Below the pieces are notes generated by a model that was not told the DNA's origin, made no database searches, and was given only the letters and a program-made list of their open reading frames with translations. The position numbers were made by a program, and so were the translations under genes. This document shows, piece by piece, positions 30,201 to 38,577 of a DNA stretch of 64,000 bases. Numbering within the stretch: the stretch's first letter is position 1; each line of letters begins with the position of its first letter. The DNA lies in NCBI GenBank assembly GCA_019637095.1, contig JAHBWG010000034.1:25980-89979 (forward strand). The letters run 5' to 3'. This DNA comes from Sandaracinaceae bacterium. GTDB lineage: Bacteria; Myxococcota_A; Polyangia; Polyangiales; Sandaracinaceae.

Positions 30201-32054
30201 TCAGAACACGAAGGCGATGCGCGACTGGAGCGTCCAGAGGATCGAGCTCTGCAGGCGCGGCCCGAGCGCGGGGCCGGCGCCCATGATGCCGAACTCGTTC
30301 GACCAGCGCATCTCGTCGTTCGGGCCCCAGCTCAGCTTGAGCGCGAAGTCCGCCTCCCAGCCGAGCAGACACTCCTCCGCGATCCCGCAGCCCTGGGTCC
30401 CGTCCGTGCGCGTGTTCTCGAGCGTCGTGTCGAGCTGGTCCGCGAACGCCACGAGGAACTGACCGACGAGCTCGAGGCCCGGGATGGGGCGCACGCGGAT
30501 GTTCGGCAGGAAGTACACCGAGTTCCAGACGCCGCCGTTCGACCACACCGCCGAGAACGTGTCGGTGTACTGGTTGGCCGTGCGCACCGCGAGCGCCGTC
30601 GGGTAGAGCAGCAGGCCGACGATGTAGTTCGGGTTGTTCGGGCGCTGCGTCAGCGTCTGGTAGCCGCCCACCTGCGTGACGGGCACGTCCTGCTGGCCGG
30701 TCGAGAAGCCCGACTCGAGGTGGAACGCCCACGTCGAGAAGGTCTGGCCGGGGCGGTTGTTCGACTGATCCGGGATCGACCACGCGTTCTCCGCGGACTC
30801 GAGCCCGAGCCGCACCGCGCCGCCCCAGATGTTCGCGCCGCCCTGACGGCCGGTACGGCCGGTGTCGGGGTCGATCGGGCCGATCAGCGCGACGCCGTTG
30901 GTCGTGCCCTGGATCGTGTAGAGCTCGCCCTCCGAGTAGAGCGACACCGAGCGGCGGCCGAACGCCGACCAGCGCAGGCGGTAGAAGAAGTCGCCGATCC
31001 AGATGTCGCTGCGCGTGGAGTCCTGCCCGCGGTGGACCATCACGAGGCCGGCGGTGAGCTCGTCGCGCGCGTTCACGCTCGAGTTGAAGTCGAGGTCGCG
31101 CCAGACGAGCGCGAGCGTCGTCTGCCAGACGTCGTCCTCGCCGCCCGTCAGCCACGCGAACGGCTGCGAGCGTCGCGGCAGCGCGTCACGGCCCACCCCG
31201 AGCGTGTCCTCCGCGAGCCAGCTGTAGGCGACGGCGAGGATGAGCGGGGTCGGCCGCGAGTCACCGCGCGTGAGCGCGTTGAAGATGGAGATCGGGCGGG
31301 TGGCGAAGAGCAGCGTGTCGAACGTCGTCCCGGCGAGCGCGTCGCCGAAGTCGTTGCGGAACCCGTTGCCGTCGTTGAACAGCAGGCCGAGCCCGCCGTG
31401 GTTGGCCTGGCGACCGATGCGGATCTGGCCGATCGGGATGAGGAACTGGAGCCAGAGGCGGCGCAGGTGGAACGCCGACTCGAGGTCACCCGCGAGCAGG
31501 CTCGTCTGCGAGGGATCGGCCGCGAACAGCGGCGTACCCGCGATGCGCGCGTTGTCGCCGAACACCACGTTGTCGAGCACGTCGATCTGGGCGTGCAACG
31601 CGGCGACCGGGTTCTCCTGGTCGCTGCCGTAGAGGATCGACGGCTCGAGGCGCAGGCGCATGAAGCCGTACGCTGCGTGGGCCGCTCCGTCGCGGCCGGC
31701 GGTCGGCCCCGGCACGGGCTGCGAGTCCATCGTGACGAGGCGCGCGCGGTAGTAGCCGTGCAGGTGGAAGTTGATCGGGATCCCGGTGCTCGCGCCCGCG
31801 CCGCTCGATCCGCTCGAGGCGGCCGGCGGCGGCGGCGGCGGTGGAGGAGGAGGAGGAGGCGGCGGCGGCGGTGGAGGAGGAGGTGGCGGCGGCGAGTCGA
31901 CGCCGTTCGGCCCCTCGACCTCGTCGTGCCCGAGCATGTGGTCGGGCGTGTCCCCGTCCGTGCCCGTGCCGTCCTCGTCGTCCTGCGCGAACGCCGTCGG
32001 CGCCGCGAGCATCACCGCGATCAAGCAGGCGATCTGAAGCCAGTGCTTTCGCAT
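30201..32054 (-). CDS. outer-membrane beta-barrel protein with polyproline linker
   Basis: A 617-residue protein. The signal peptide (ending APTAFA) is cleaved before QDDEDG. An acidic stretch is followed by an uninterrupted run of 20 or more prolines, an Ala/Ser/Gly linker, and then ~480 residues of alternating aromatic/polar beta strands ending in Phe (IAFVF), the sign recognised by the Bam machinery. GGGAGGAG precedes the ATG at 32054. The segment LRRLWLQFLIPIGQIRIG matches FRQLYLEWLTPIGLLRVG of the 34828-36618 protein, so the two are paralogues at the ends of one operon. The cargo is unknown. Confidence 0.8.
   Translation of the reverse strand: MRKHWLQIACLIAVMLAAPTAFAQDDEDGTGTDGDTPDHMLGHDEVEGPNGVDSPPPPPPPPPPPPPPPPPPPPPPPAASSGSSGAGASTGIPINFHLHGYYRARLVTMDSQPVPGPTAGRDGAAHAAYGFMRLRLEPSILYGSDQENPVAALHAQIDVLDNVVFGDNARIAGTPLFAADPSQTSLLAGDLESAFHLRRLWLQFLIPIGQIRIGRQANHGGLGLLFNDGNGFRNDFGDALAGTTFDTLLFATRPISIFNALTRGDSRPTPLILAVAYSWLAEDTLGVGRDALPRRSQPFAWLTGGEDDVWQTTLALVWRDLDFNSSVNARDELTAGLVMVHRGQDSTRSDIWIGDFFYRLRWSAFGRRSVSLYSEGELYTIQGTTNGVALIGPIDPDTGRTGRQGGANIWGGAVRLGLESAENAWSIPDQSNNRPGQTFSTWAFHLESGFSTGQQDVPVTQVGGYQTLTQRPNNPNYIVGLLLYPTALAVRTANQYTDTFSAVWSNGGVWNSVYFLPNIRVRPIPGLELVGQFLVAFADQLDTTLENTRTDGTQGCGIAEECLLGWEADFALKLSWGPNDEMRWSNEFGIMGAGPALGPRLQSSILWTLQSRIAFVF
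31825..31893 (-). repeat. (GGN)n trinucleotide run encoding polyproline
   Basis: About 23 consecutive CCN codons on the minus strand, with mixed third bases, so it is a protein-level repeat as much as a DNA microsatellite. It probably forms a rigid spacer across the periplasm and may cause ribosome stalling relieved by EF-P. Confidence 0.8.
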
Positions 32055-32143
32055 CGCTCCTCCCGGCGAGCGCACGCTCGCCAAGCGCGGTTTTCCCGCG
32101 AGCCGGGGCCCTGAGTCAACGATTTCGTTCGCGATCGTGGCGA

Positions 32144-33085
32144 TCAGCGGCACGCGGGGTCGGGGTCCGCGCGCATCGGCCCGATATTCAGGATCGTCAC
32201 CGAGTCCGCGTAGAGGCGCGCCGTCTCACAGCCGTAGCGCTGGTAGGCCCCGTCGAAGTTGGCCCAAGCCTCCACCCGGTACGGGCGATCGTCGACCAGC
32301 GGGACCTGCGGCGCCACGTAGAGCCCGTCGGCCGCGGTGTGCTCCGCCGTCTGGTCCGGCACGTTCCCGCGCACGAGGCCCATGAAGTAGTGGTAGCGCG
32401 GATCGTTCGGCCGCGTGCCGGGCTCGATGTAGTTGCCGTCCGGGTCGTAGATCCGGATCTGCACGTTGCGGACGTTGTTCGTGTCGACGCAGTCGTGGAC
32501 GCGGCCCGCGACGATCGCGCGTCCCGGCTCCCGGGTGATGCCGAGCAGCGCCGGGATGAGCTCGATCGTCGAGCCCGAGACCGAGTTGCCGTCGACCGCG
32601 CCGCCGGCGCTCGCCGGGGTCGGCTTGTTGTACTGGAAGACACCGAACACCGTCGTGCGCGCGGTCGGGCCCTCGAGCGGGAGCACGCGGTACGCGTACC
32701 AGCCGCCCGCCGGGAGCCGCGCGGCCGCGTTGCCCATCGCGTCCGTCGTGAGCCGCTGACAACCTCCCGTGCAATCGTCCGCGATGACGTTGTCCCCGAA
32801 CAGCCACACCTCCGCGCCGACCACCTCGAAGCCGTCCTGGAAGTCGCGCAGCTCGAAGCGCACGTCGACGGGCGCGCCACCGACGGGCGCCGTGCGCGTC
32901 CCGAAGCAGCCGAGGCTCCCGCCCGTCGCGACGTAGGACATCGCGCTCTCCTCGTAGATCTCGATGGGCGGCAGATTGGGCGTCGCCGCGTCGGTCCCCG
33001 TCCCCGCGTCACTGCCCGAGCCGCCGTCACAGGCCGCGAGCGCCGCCGCCGCGAGCAAGCCAAACACCCAACCACGTCCAGTCAT
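32144..33085 (-). CDS. lipoprotein with carboxypeptidase-regulatory-like domain
   Basis: A 313-residue lipoprotein. ATG 33085 was chosen because GAGGG lies six bases upstream; an ATG at 33091 is in frame but too close to it. The signal peptide ends in ALAAC, followed by a DGGSGSDAGTGTDAA linker. Two beta-sandwich domains seem present. The first (~65-150) has 'GAEVWLFGDNVIADDC' and 'GNAAARLPAGGWYAYRV', as in carboxypeptidase-regulatory/transthyretin-like folds. The second (~185-313) has paired Cys. It lies 13 bases after the ceramidase-like gene, in the same operon. Confidence 0.65.
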   Translation of the reverse strand: MTGRGWVFGLLAAAALAACDGGSGSDAGTGTDAATPNLPPIEIYEESAMSYVATGGSLGCFGTRTAPVGGAPVDVRFELRDFQDGFEVVGAEVWLFGDNVIADDCTGGCQRLTTDAMGNAAARLPAGGWYAYRVLPLEGPTARTTVFGVFQYNKPTPASAGGAVDGNSVSGSTIELIPALLGITREPGRAIVAGRVHDCVDTNNVRNVQIRIYDPDGNYIEPGTRPNDPRYHYFMGLVRGNVPDQTAEHTAADGLYVAPQVPLVDDRPYRVEAWANFDGAYQRYGCETARLYADSVTILNIGPMRADPDPACR

Positions 33086-33098
33086 CGTCATCCCTCGT

Positions 33099-34820
33099 TC
33101 ACTCCGCGCTCCACGTGAGCAACGCCTCGAGCTCTCGGCGGATCGTGGGCCACCCATCGACACCCACCGAGTTCGTCTCTTCGTAGTGGTCCCCGTCGGC
33201 CTCGTCGAAGTAGGGCGCCGAGGAGCTCAGCACGTAGTTGTACTCGCCCATCAGGTACCCGAGATAGTCGTTCGTCATGCCGAGCAACCAGACTTGCGTC
33301 GCGTCCGACCGCGCGAGGTCGCGCAGGTAGGGCGGCGCCGGCGCGCGGTCGAGCGCGGGCGGGTTCGGGTTGGCGGGATCGACGATCATCGCGGTCGGCG
33401 GCGTGTACGCGCCGTCGTAGCCGCCGTGGAACAGCTCGGGCTCGAGCTCACCCGGCGCGGTGATCATCGTCGCGCGGCCGACGTCGATCACGGTGACCTC
33501 CGTGAGCAGATCGGGCTGGTTCTCGTCCGGGATGAGCGCGCGGCGAGGGTCCCAGTTGTGCCCCTCGCGGTCGAAGAGGCCGAGCACGATCGCGAGGTGG
33601 AAGCGGGTGTTCTGCACGGGCACGAAGAAGCTCCGCGTGCGGTAGCCGAGCGCCGCGGTCTCGTCGGTGACCGAGCCGCCGTCGGGCCCGAGCGCGCGCA
33701 GGCAGTGGTAGGCGAGCTGCTCGCCCACCGTGCGCGTGAACTCCCAGACGTCGTCGCGCTGGACCACCGGCGTTCCGTCCCAGCGGCGTACGTCGAGCTG
33801 GTTCGGCCCGATCTGACCACCCACTGCGCCGTTCATCCAGAGCGTGATGCCGCCCACGCCCTCCGTCGCGGCGCCGTCGGGCGCGGGCACGCCGGCCTCG
33901 ATGCCCGCGCGCAGGAAGTGTCCGACGTCGCCGGAGATGCGGGTGTTGCGCGAGCCGAGGTACTCGGGGTGCGCCGCGAAGTTGACCACCGTGGCGATCG
34001 TCGAGTCGTCGCTCGCGTCCACGAAGCGCATCAGCCGGATGAACGGGTCGAGGATGATCGGGTCGCGCAGGTCACCGACGAGGCGCGCGGGCCCACCCTC
34101 GATCGTGCGCAGATCCACGTCCGCGTACTGCACGTGCGCGGGGCGCAGCGCCGCGACCGCGTCGCGGATCGCCCGCGCGGCCTGCTGCCGGACGTGCTCG
34201 TTGTACGCCTCGGAGCGCCCGCTCCGGTCCGCCGAGATGCCCCAGATCCCGATCGTGTCGCGGTTTTGGTGGACGTGGGTGGAGCTGATGGCGACGTGAT
34301 CGATCGCGAGGTCGGCGACGAGCTCGCGGATGCGCTCCATGTCGGGGCGGAACCAACCGATCACGTCGAGCGCGACGAGCACGATCGTGGTGTCCGCGTT
34401 GCGCAGCGCGACCGCCGTCGCGTGGACGTCGTCGTGCGCGTCGCTCGCCGGCCGCGCGTTGCCGAACCCGGCGATCCACACGCCCTGGAAGCCCGGCTCG
34501 CCGTCGCGGTCGGCGAACTCGTCGCCGGTGTCGAAGGTGCCGTTGCCGTTGACGTCGAGCGTCATGACGTCGGTGCGCTCGTCGATCGTCGGCGTGATCG
34601 ACGCGCGCGCCGCGCCGACCTCGAACGTCCCGCCCTCGCCCGCCGCGCAGCCGGGCGCGCCGGGACAGAACGAGTCGGGCGCGAACGGCGGAGGGCCCGC
34701 GTCCTGTGTGCCCGCGTCGAGCTGACCGGGCCCGGCGTCGGTGGGTGGCGGGGTCTCGCCGTCACAGCCGGCGAGGGGGACGAGCGCGAGCGTCAGGAGC
34801 GCGATGTGTCGGATCATCAC
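33099..34820 (-). CDS. ceramidase-fold lipoprotein (neutral ceramidase N-domain-like)
   Basis: A 573-residue lipoprotein with lipobox PLAGC and a DAG-rich linker. From ~65 the protein follows the neutral/alkaline ceramidase catalytic domain: FEVGAARASITP at the start, SSTHVHQN (the zinc HxH), and NFAAHPEYLG (the third zinc His). The segment aligned with the family's nucleophile motif GDVSPN reads GGQIGPN, so the catalytic Ser seems replaced by Gly. It may hydrolyse a different amide or only bind lipid. An Asp-rich loop (DVNGNGTFDTGDEF) is inserted near ~90-105. It starts seven bases after the upstream porin gene. Confidence 0.7.
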   Translation of the reverse strand: MMIRHIALLTLALVPLAGCDGETPPPTDAGPGQLDAGTQDAGPPPFAPDSFCPGAPGCAAGEGGTFEVGAARASITPTIDERTDVMTLDVNGNGTFDTGDEFADRDGEPGFQGVWIAGFGNARPASDAHDDVHATAVALRNADTTIVLVALDVIGWFRPDMERIRELVADLAIDHVAISSTHVHQNRDTIGIWGISADRSGRSEAYNEHVRQQAARAIRDAVAALRPAHVQYADVDLRTIEGGPARLVGDLRDPIILDPFIRLMRFVDASDDSTIATVVNFAAHPEYLGSRNTRISGDVGHFLRAGIEAGVPAPDGAATEGVGGITLWMNGAVGGQIGPNQLDVRRWDGTPVVQRDDVWEFTRTVGEQLAYHCLRALGPDGGSVTDETAALGYRTRSFFVPVQNTRFHLAIVLGLFDREGHNWDPRRALIPDENQPDLLTEVTVIDVGRATMITAPGELEPELFHGGYDGAYTPPTAMIVDPANPNPPALDRAPAPPYLRDLARSDATQVWLLGMTNDYLGYLMGEYNYVLSSSAPYFDEADGDHYEETNSVGVDGWPTIRRELEALLTWSAE

Positions 34821-34827
34821 GGCTCCG

Positions 34828-36618
34828 TCAGTAGCGAATCCCGAGGCGCAACCGCAAGAGACCGACGACGTCCATCGGCTGGCCGCTCTCGTCGTCGAAG
34901 GCGCGGCCCGGGATCAGCACGCCGCCCTCGACGCCGCCCGAGAGCTCGATGCCCTCCGCGATCGGCCCACGCGCACGGATGGCCCCGTCGAACTCGACGC
35001 CGAGGTCGCGGCGCGTCGGATCGCCCCCGAGGTAGCTCTGGTTCCGCGAGCGCGCGCGCTGACTGTAAGGATCGACTAAGTCGGTCGAGGCCCACGCGAT
35101 CACCATCCCGAGGCGGCCTTCGAGCCACTCGAGGGGGCGCCACATCGCGTAGGGGAACAGGTAGTAGGCGCCGCTGACGCCGCCGTTCGTGGGCAAGAGC
35201 TCGAGCCCGCGCGCCGGCCTCCCGAACGTCTCGGGGCTCGCGGCGAGCGTCGCGGAGCGCGCGGTCATCGCGGCGAGCACCTCGGGGAACAGGATGAGCC
35301 CGACGCGGTGGTCCGGGTCCATGGTGGCGCGCCTCTGGAAGCGGTCGTCCGCGTTGCTGTCGCCCGACGCGTACCCGGCCTCGAAGATCACGTCGAGGTC
35401 GGTGGCGACGCGGCCGATCTGACCGACCGCCATGAGCTGCTCGACCTCGTGCTCGGGGTGCTCGACGGTGCGCGTGAACGTGGTGACGCCGCGCACGTAC
35501 GCGACCTCGGCCGAGACGCGGATGCGCCCGCCGCTCGGCTCGTCGAAGTGGAGGTTCGCGTAGAGATCGGCGACCACGATGGAGAGCTCGTCGCCGAGGC
35601 GGTTGGTCTGGTGGCGGTACGCGACGTAGCCGCCGACGCGGTCGTCGCCCTCCTCCCAGAAGCCGGCGACGAGGCCTTGGAACGCGAGATCCTCGCGGCG
35701 CTCGAAGTCCGCGATGAGATCGTACGCGACCCAGTCGCCGGCGATCGCCACCGTGAAGGAGCTGTCCGGGCCCGCCGGCTTCGTGGCGAACAGCACGCGG
35801 CGCACGAGGTCCCCGAAGCGGTAGTCGCCGAAGGGCGGCGGGGTGTCGCCGCCGTTCGCGATGATCCCGAGCCCCCACGAGAACGCCTGCTGGCCCACGC
35901 GGAGCAAGCCGATGGGCGTGAGCCACTCGAGGTAGAGCTGGCGGAAGCGGAGCCCGGGGTAGCCGTACTCTTCGCGCGTCCACGCCGCCGGCCCCTGGCC
36001 GATCGCGGTGTCGCCGTACGCCACGCCCCAGAGCAGATCGAGCTCGCCCACGAGGCGCAGGATCGGCTCGAGCCGCAGCTCGCCGCCGACGCGCAGCCAC
36101 TGCTCGCCCCACGCGTTCGCGCCGTAGCGCCCCGTCTCCTCGGCGCTCGTGCGCGGCAACGGCGGCAGCGGGATGTCGCTCATGCCGATGAAGCGGTGCC
36201 GGTACTCGCCGTGGATGCGCGCCGCGAGGCGGTACTCCCCGTCGGCGAGCGGCGGCTCGCCGCCCTCCTCCTCCTCCTCTCGCTCGCTCCCCTCGCCCTG
36301 GTCCGAGCTCGCGCTCGGCTCGTCGCCCGCGCTCGGCGCGTCGTCCGCGCTCGGCTCGTCCGCGCTCGGCGCGTCGTCCGCGCTCGGCTCGTCCGCGCTC
36401 GGCTCGTCCGCGCGCGGCTCGTCCGCGCTCGGCTCGTCCGCGCTCGGCTCGTCCGCGTCAGCCTCGCCGTCGCTGGCGTCGTCCGCGCTCGCCCCTTCGA
36501 CCTCTGGCGCGTCCTCGGCCGGCCCGTCGGCGTCCTGCGCGCGCGCCGCGGCGGCGATGGCGACGGTGCACAGCGTCGCCAGGATCGCGAGGGCGCGCGG
36601 GAGTGCGGACACCGGCAC
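34828..36618 (-). CDS. outer-membrane beta-barrel protein with acidic DEPSA repeats
   Basis: A 596-residue protein, first gene of the four-gene minus-strand operon. The signal peptide ends AAAARA. About 90 residues of Asp/Glu/Pro/Ser/Ala repeats (DEPSA, DDAPSA) follow, then a barrel of ~450 residues. FRQLYLEWLTPIGLLRVGQQ and RRVLFATKP align with the 30201-32054 barrel, and the chain ends in a Tyr (LRLGIRY). The GTG at 36618 is supported mainly by the signal peptide. Acidic repeats in one paralogue and polyproline in the other occupy the same position, suggesting interchangeable spacers ahead of the barrel. Confidence 0.75.
   Translation of the reverse strand: MPVSALPRALAILATLCTVAIAAAARAQDADGPAEDAPEVEGASADDASDGEADADEPSADEPSADEPRADEPSADEPSADDAPSADEPSADDAPSAGDEPSASSDQGEGSEREEEEEGGEPPLADGEYRLAARIHGEYRHRFIGMSDIPLPPLPRTSAEETGRYGANAWGEQWLRVGGELRLEPILRLVGELDLLWGVAYGDTAIGQGPAAWTREEYGYPGLRFRQLYLEWLTPIGLLRVGQQAFSWGLGIIANGGDTPPPFGDYRFGDLVRRVLFATKPAGPDSSFTVAIAGDWVAYDLIADFERREDLAFQGLVAGFWEEGDDRVGGYVAYRHQTNRLGDELSIVVADLYANLHFDEPSGGRIRVSAEVAYVRGVTTFTRTVEHPEHEVEQLMAVGQIGRVATDLDVIFEAGYASGDSNADDRFQRRATMDPDHRVGLILFPEVLAAMTARSATLAASPETFGRPARGLELLPTNGGVSGAYYLFPYAMWRPLEWLEGRLGMVIAWASTDLVDPYSQRARSRNQSYLGGDPTRRDLGVEFDGAIRARGPIAEGIELSGGVEGGVLIPGRAFDDESGQPMDVVGLLRLRLGIRY
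36316..36465 (-). repeat. 15-bp coding repeat (DEPSA)
   Basis: About nine degenerate copies of a 15-base unit encoding DEPSA/DDAPSA, in the signal-proximal spacer of the barrel protein. Copies are close to identical at base level, indicating slippage. Confidence 0.75.
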
Positions 36619-36671
36619 GACGGTGCGCCACGATATTCCCGCCTCGGCGAAAAGGGAATGGCCCAGCCCCG

Positions 36672-36699
36672 GGGACGATCCTCGTCACCTCGTCATTCG
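36672..36699 (-). repeat. dispersed 28-bp repeat, copy A
   Basis: The 28 bases match the two copies near 45.3 kb with one mismatch (core GGGACGATCCTCGTCA on the plus strand here). It lies between divergent genes at 36618 and 36802. Confidence 0.75.
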
Positions 36700-36801
36700 T
36701 GTCCTCTCGAGAGGAATGCCCACGCCCTGCCGCCCGTTCGATCGTTCGCCGAGGAGCCTGCCGCCTCGCCCCCGACCACGCCCGTGTACTATGACCGCCT
36801 G

Positions 36802-38577
36802 ATGCGCGTCGCCCTGCTCGGGCTCCTGCTGTTCGGATGCAGCGACTGCGATGGCCCCGCCGTCCCGTTCGGGCTCGACGCGTCCGCGCGCCCGCTCCCC
36901 GAGGCGCGTCCGGCGGCGGAGACCCCGGCGGCCGGCGGCGGCGTCGCGCGGCGCTACGAGGAGGGGACGACGAGCGTGGACCTCGACGGTGCGCGCCTCG
37001 CCCTCGACGGCGCGATCCGCGCGACCTACGCGCGCGACGTCGACGGAGACGGTCACGCGGACGTCTTCGCGATCGCGGACGGGCCGCCGCGCGTCGTCTA
37101 TCTGCGCCGCCGCGGCGAGCGGTTCGAGGCGCCGGTCGAGCTCGCGCGCCCGAGCGCGCCCGAGGGCTGCCGCGTCGGCGACGCCGCGCTCGAGGCGCTC
37201 GGGCCGACGTGGGCGCACGCGCGCCTCGCGCTCGCGTGCGCGGGCGACGCCACCGCCGAGGCGGTGCACCACGTCGTGCTCGACGCGGAGCGCGCGACGC
37301 GGCGGCTCGAGCACCTGTCGGTGTCGGCGGGCGACGAACGCTCGCCGGGTGCGCTCACGCTCGCGCTCGATCGCGACGACCGCGACGAAGACGGCCACGA
37401 CGACCTCGTCGTGCGCGCGACGCTCGAGCACGAAGGCGCGCGAGTGGAGATCGCGCTGGTCTGGCTCGATCGGCCGAGCGGGCTCGCGCGCCAGCCCGGC
37501 GAGCCCGAGGCGACGCTCGGCGAGCGCTCGCTCGACGCGCTCCGGCGCCTCGAGCGGCGCCCCCGCGAGGCGCTCGCGCGCTCGCGCGAGGTGCTCGCGC
37601 TGCACCGCGCGCTCTGCCGCGAGCCCGGCGTCGCGCGGCTCGCCGTCGGAGGCGTGGCCGGGCTGCCGTGCGCGCAGAGCGAGGGCGCCGGGCGCGCCGC
37701 GACGACGGTGGTGCGCGCGCACGCCGCGCTCGGCGAGACGCAGGCCGCCCTCGACGCGCTCGACGCGCTGAGCGAGCCGGGCCTGCGCATCAACGACGAG
37801 CGCCGCCGCTTCGCGCGGCGCGCCCTCGGCTCGCTCCCGGCCAGCGGGGACGCGACGCTCCGCGAGGGGCCGCCGGTCCGCGTCGCGCCGGCGAGCGGCG
37901 CCGCGCTCAGCGCGCTCGGGTTCCTCGACGAAGACCGGATCCTCGTGCGCAGCGCCCCGCCGAGCGTGTGGGACCTCGCGAGCGGCGAGCTGCGCGCCGC
38001 GCAGGGCGAGCGCGCGGAGCGCACGCTGCGCGATCCGAGCGGCCGGTTCGAGCTCGCCGCGATCGAGCGGACCTGCGACGGGCACGTCCTGCGCATCGTC
38101 GCGAGCGGGCTCCCCGCGTCGAGCCCGCTCGTCGCGCCGCGCGCGCCGCCGGCGGGCGCCGCGTGCCCGCTCGCCGGCCGCGCCGCCGAGGACGCTGGGG
38201 GCTGGGTCGCGCTCGGCTGGCCTCCGCAAGGTGTCTTGACGATGCGCGAGGGCGAGCTGCGCCTGGTGCCGCTGGATCTGAGCGCGCGTGCGGCGGGACC
38301 GCCGCAGGTGCTCGAGCCCGGCGCGCCGCTGCCGCTCCCGTTGCCGCCGGGGGCGGTGAGCGCGGACGGCCGGCACGTCGTCGCGCTGCGCGGGCTCGCC
38401 GTCCGCGTGATGCAGCTCGCGCCGCGCGCGCCGCCCGTGCTCCTCTGGCCGGAGCGCTGGGGCGCCCTCGACGCCGACCCGACCGACGCGGCGGTGAGCC
38501 CCTCGGGCAGGCGCGTCGCGGTGATCCGTGGCGGCCGCCTGCTGTCGATCGAGCGGCCGGAGGCGGCGCCCCGGTGA
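36802..38577 (+). CDS. lipoprotein with Asp-rich VCBS/FG-GAP-like motifs
   Basis: A 591-residue lipoprotein with lipobox LLFGC. Two Ca2+-binding-type loops, DVDGDGHADVFAI (~74-86) and DRDDRDEDGHDDLVV (~193-207), mark FG-GAP/VCBS-like repeats. The middle (~250-340) is Ala/Arg-rich and helical. The C-terminal ~240 residues resemble beta-propeller blades (ALSALGFLDEDRILVRSA, AVSPSGRRVAVIRGGRLLSIE). The ATG lies nine bases after TACTAT. Its stop overlaps the probable GTG of the next lipoprotein, so both are likely made together. Function unknown. Confidence 0.65.
   Translation: MRVALLGLLLFGCSDCDGPAVPFGLDASARPLPEARPAAETPAAGGGVARRYEEGTTSVDLDGARLALDGAIRATYARDVDGDGHADVFAIADGPPRVVYLRRRGERFEAPVELARPSAPEGCRVGDAALEALGPTWAHARLALACAGDATAEAVHHVVLDAERATRRLEHLSVSAGDERSPGALTLALDRDDRDEDGHDDLVVRATLEHEGARVEIALVWLDRPSGLARQPGEPEATLGERSLDALRRLERRPREALARSREVLALHRALCREPGVARLAVGGVAGLPCAQSEGAGRAATTVVRAHAALGETQAALDALDALSEPGLRINDERRRFARRALGSLPASGDATLREGPPVRVAPASGAALSALGFLDEDRILVRSAPPSVWDLASGELRAAQGERAERTLRDPSGRFELAAIERTCDGHVLRIVASGLPASSPLVAPRAPPAGAACPLAGRAAEDAGGWVALGWPPQGVLTMREGELRLVPLDLSARAAGPPQVLEPGAPLPLPLPPGAVSADGRHVVALRGLAVRVMQLAPRAPPVLLWPERWGALDADPTDAAVSPSGRRVAVIRGGRLLSIERPEAAPR

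Noticed and set aside
31825..31893. The GGN run as a microsatellite or CRISPR-like array
   Set aside because: It is in frame as polyproline in a barrel protein; there are no spacers or palindromic repeats.
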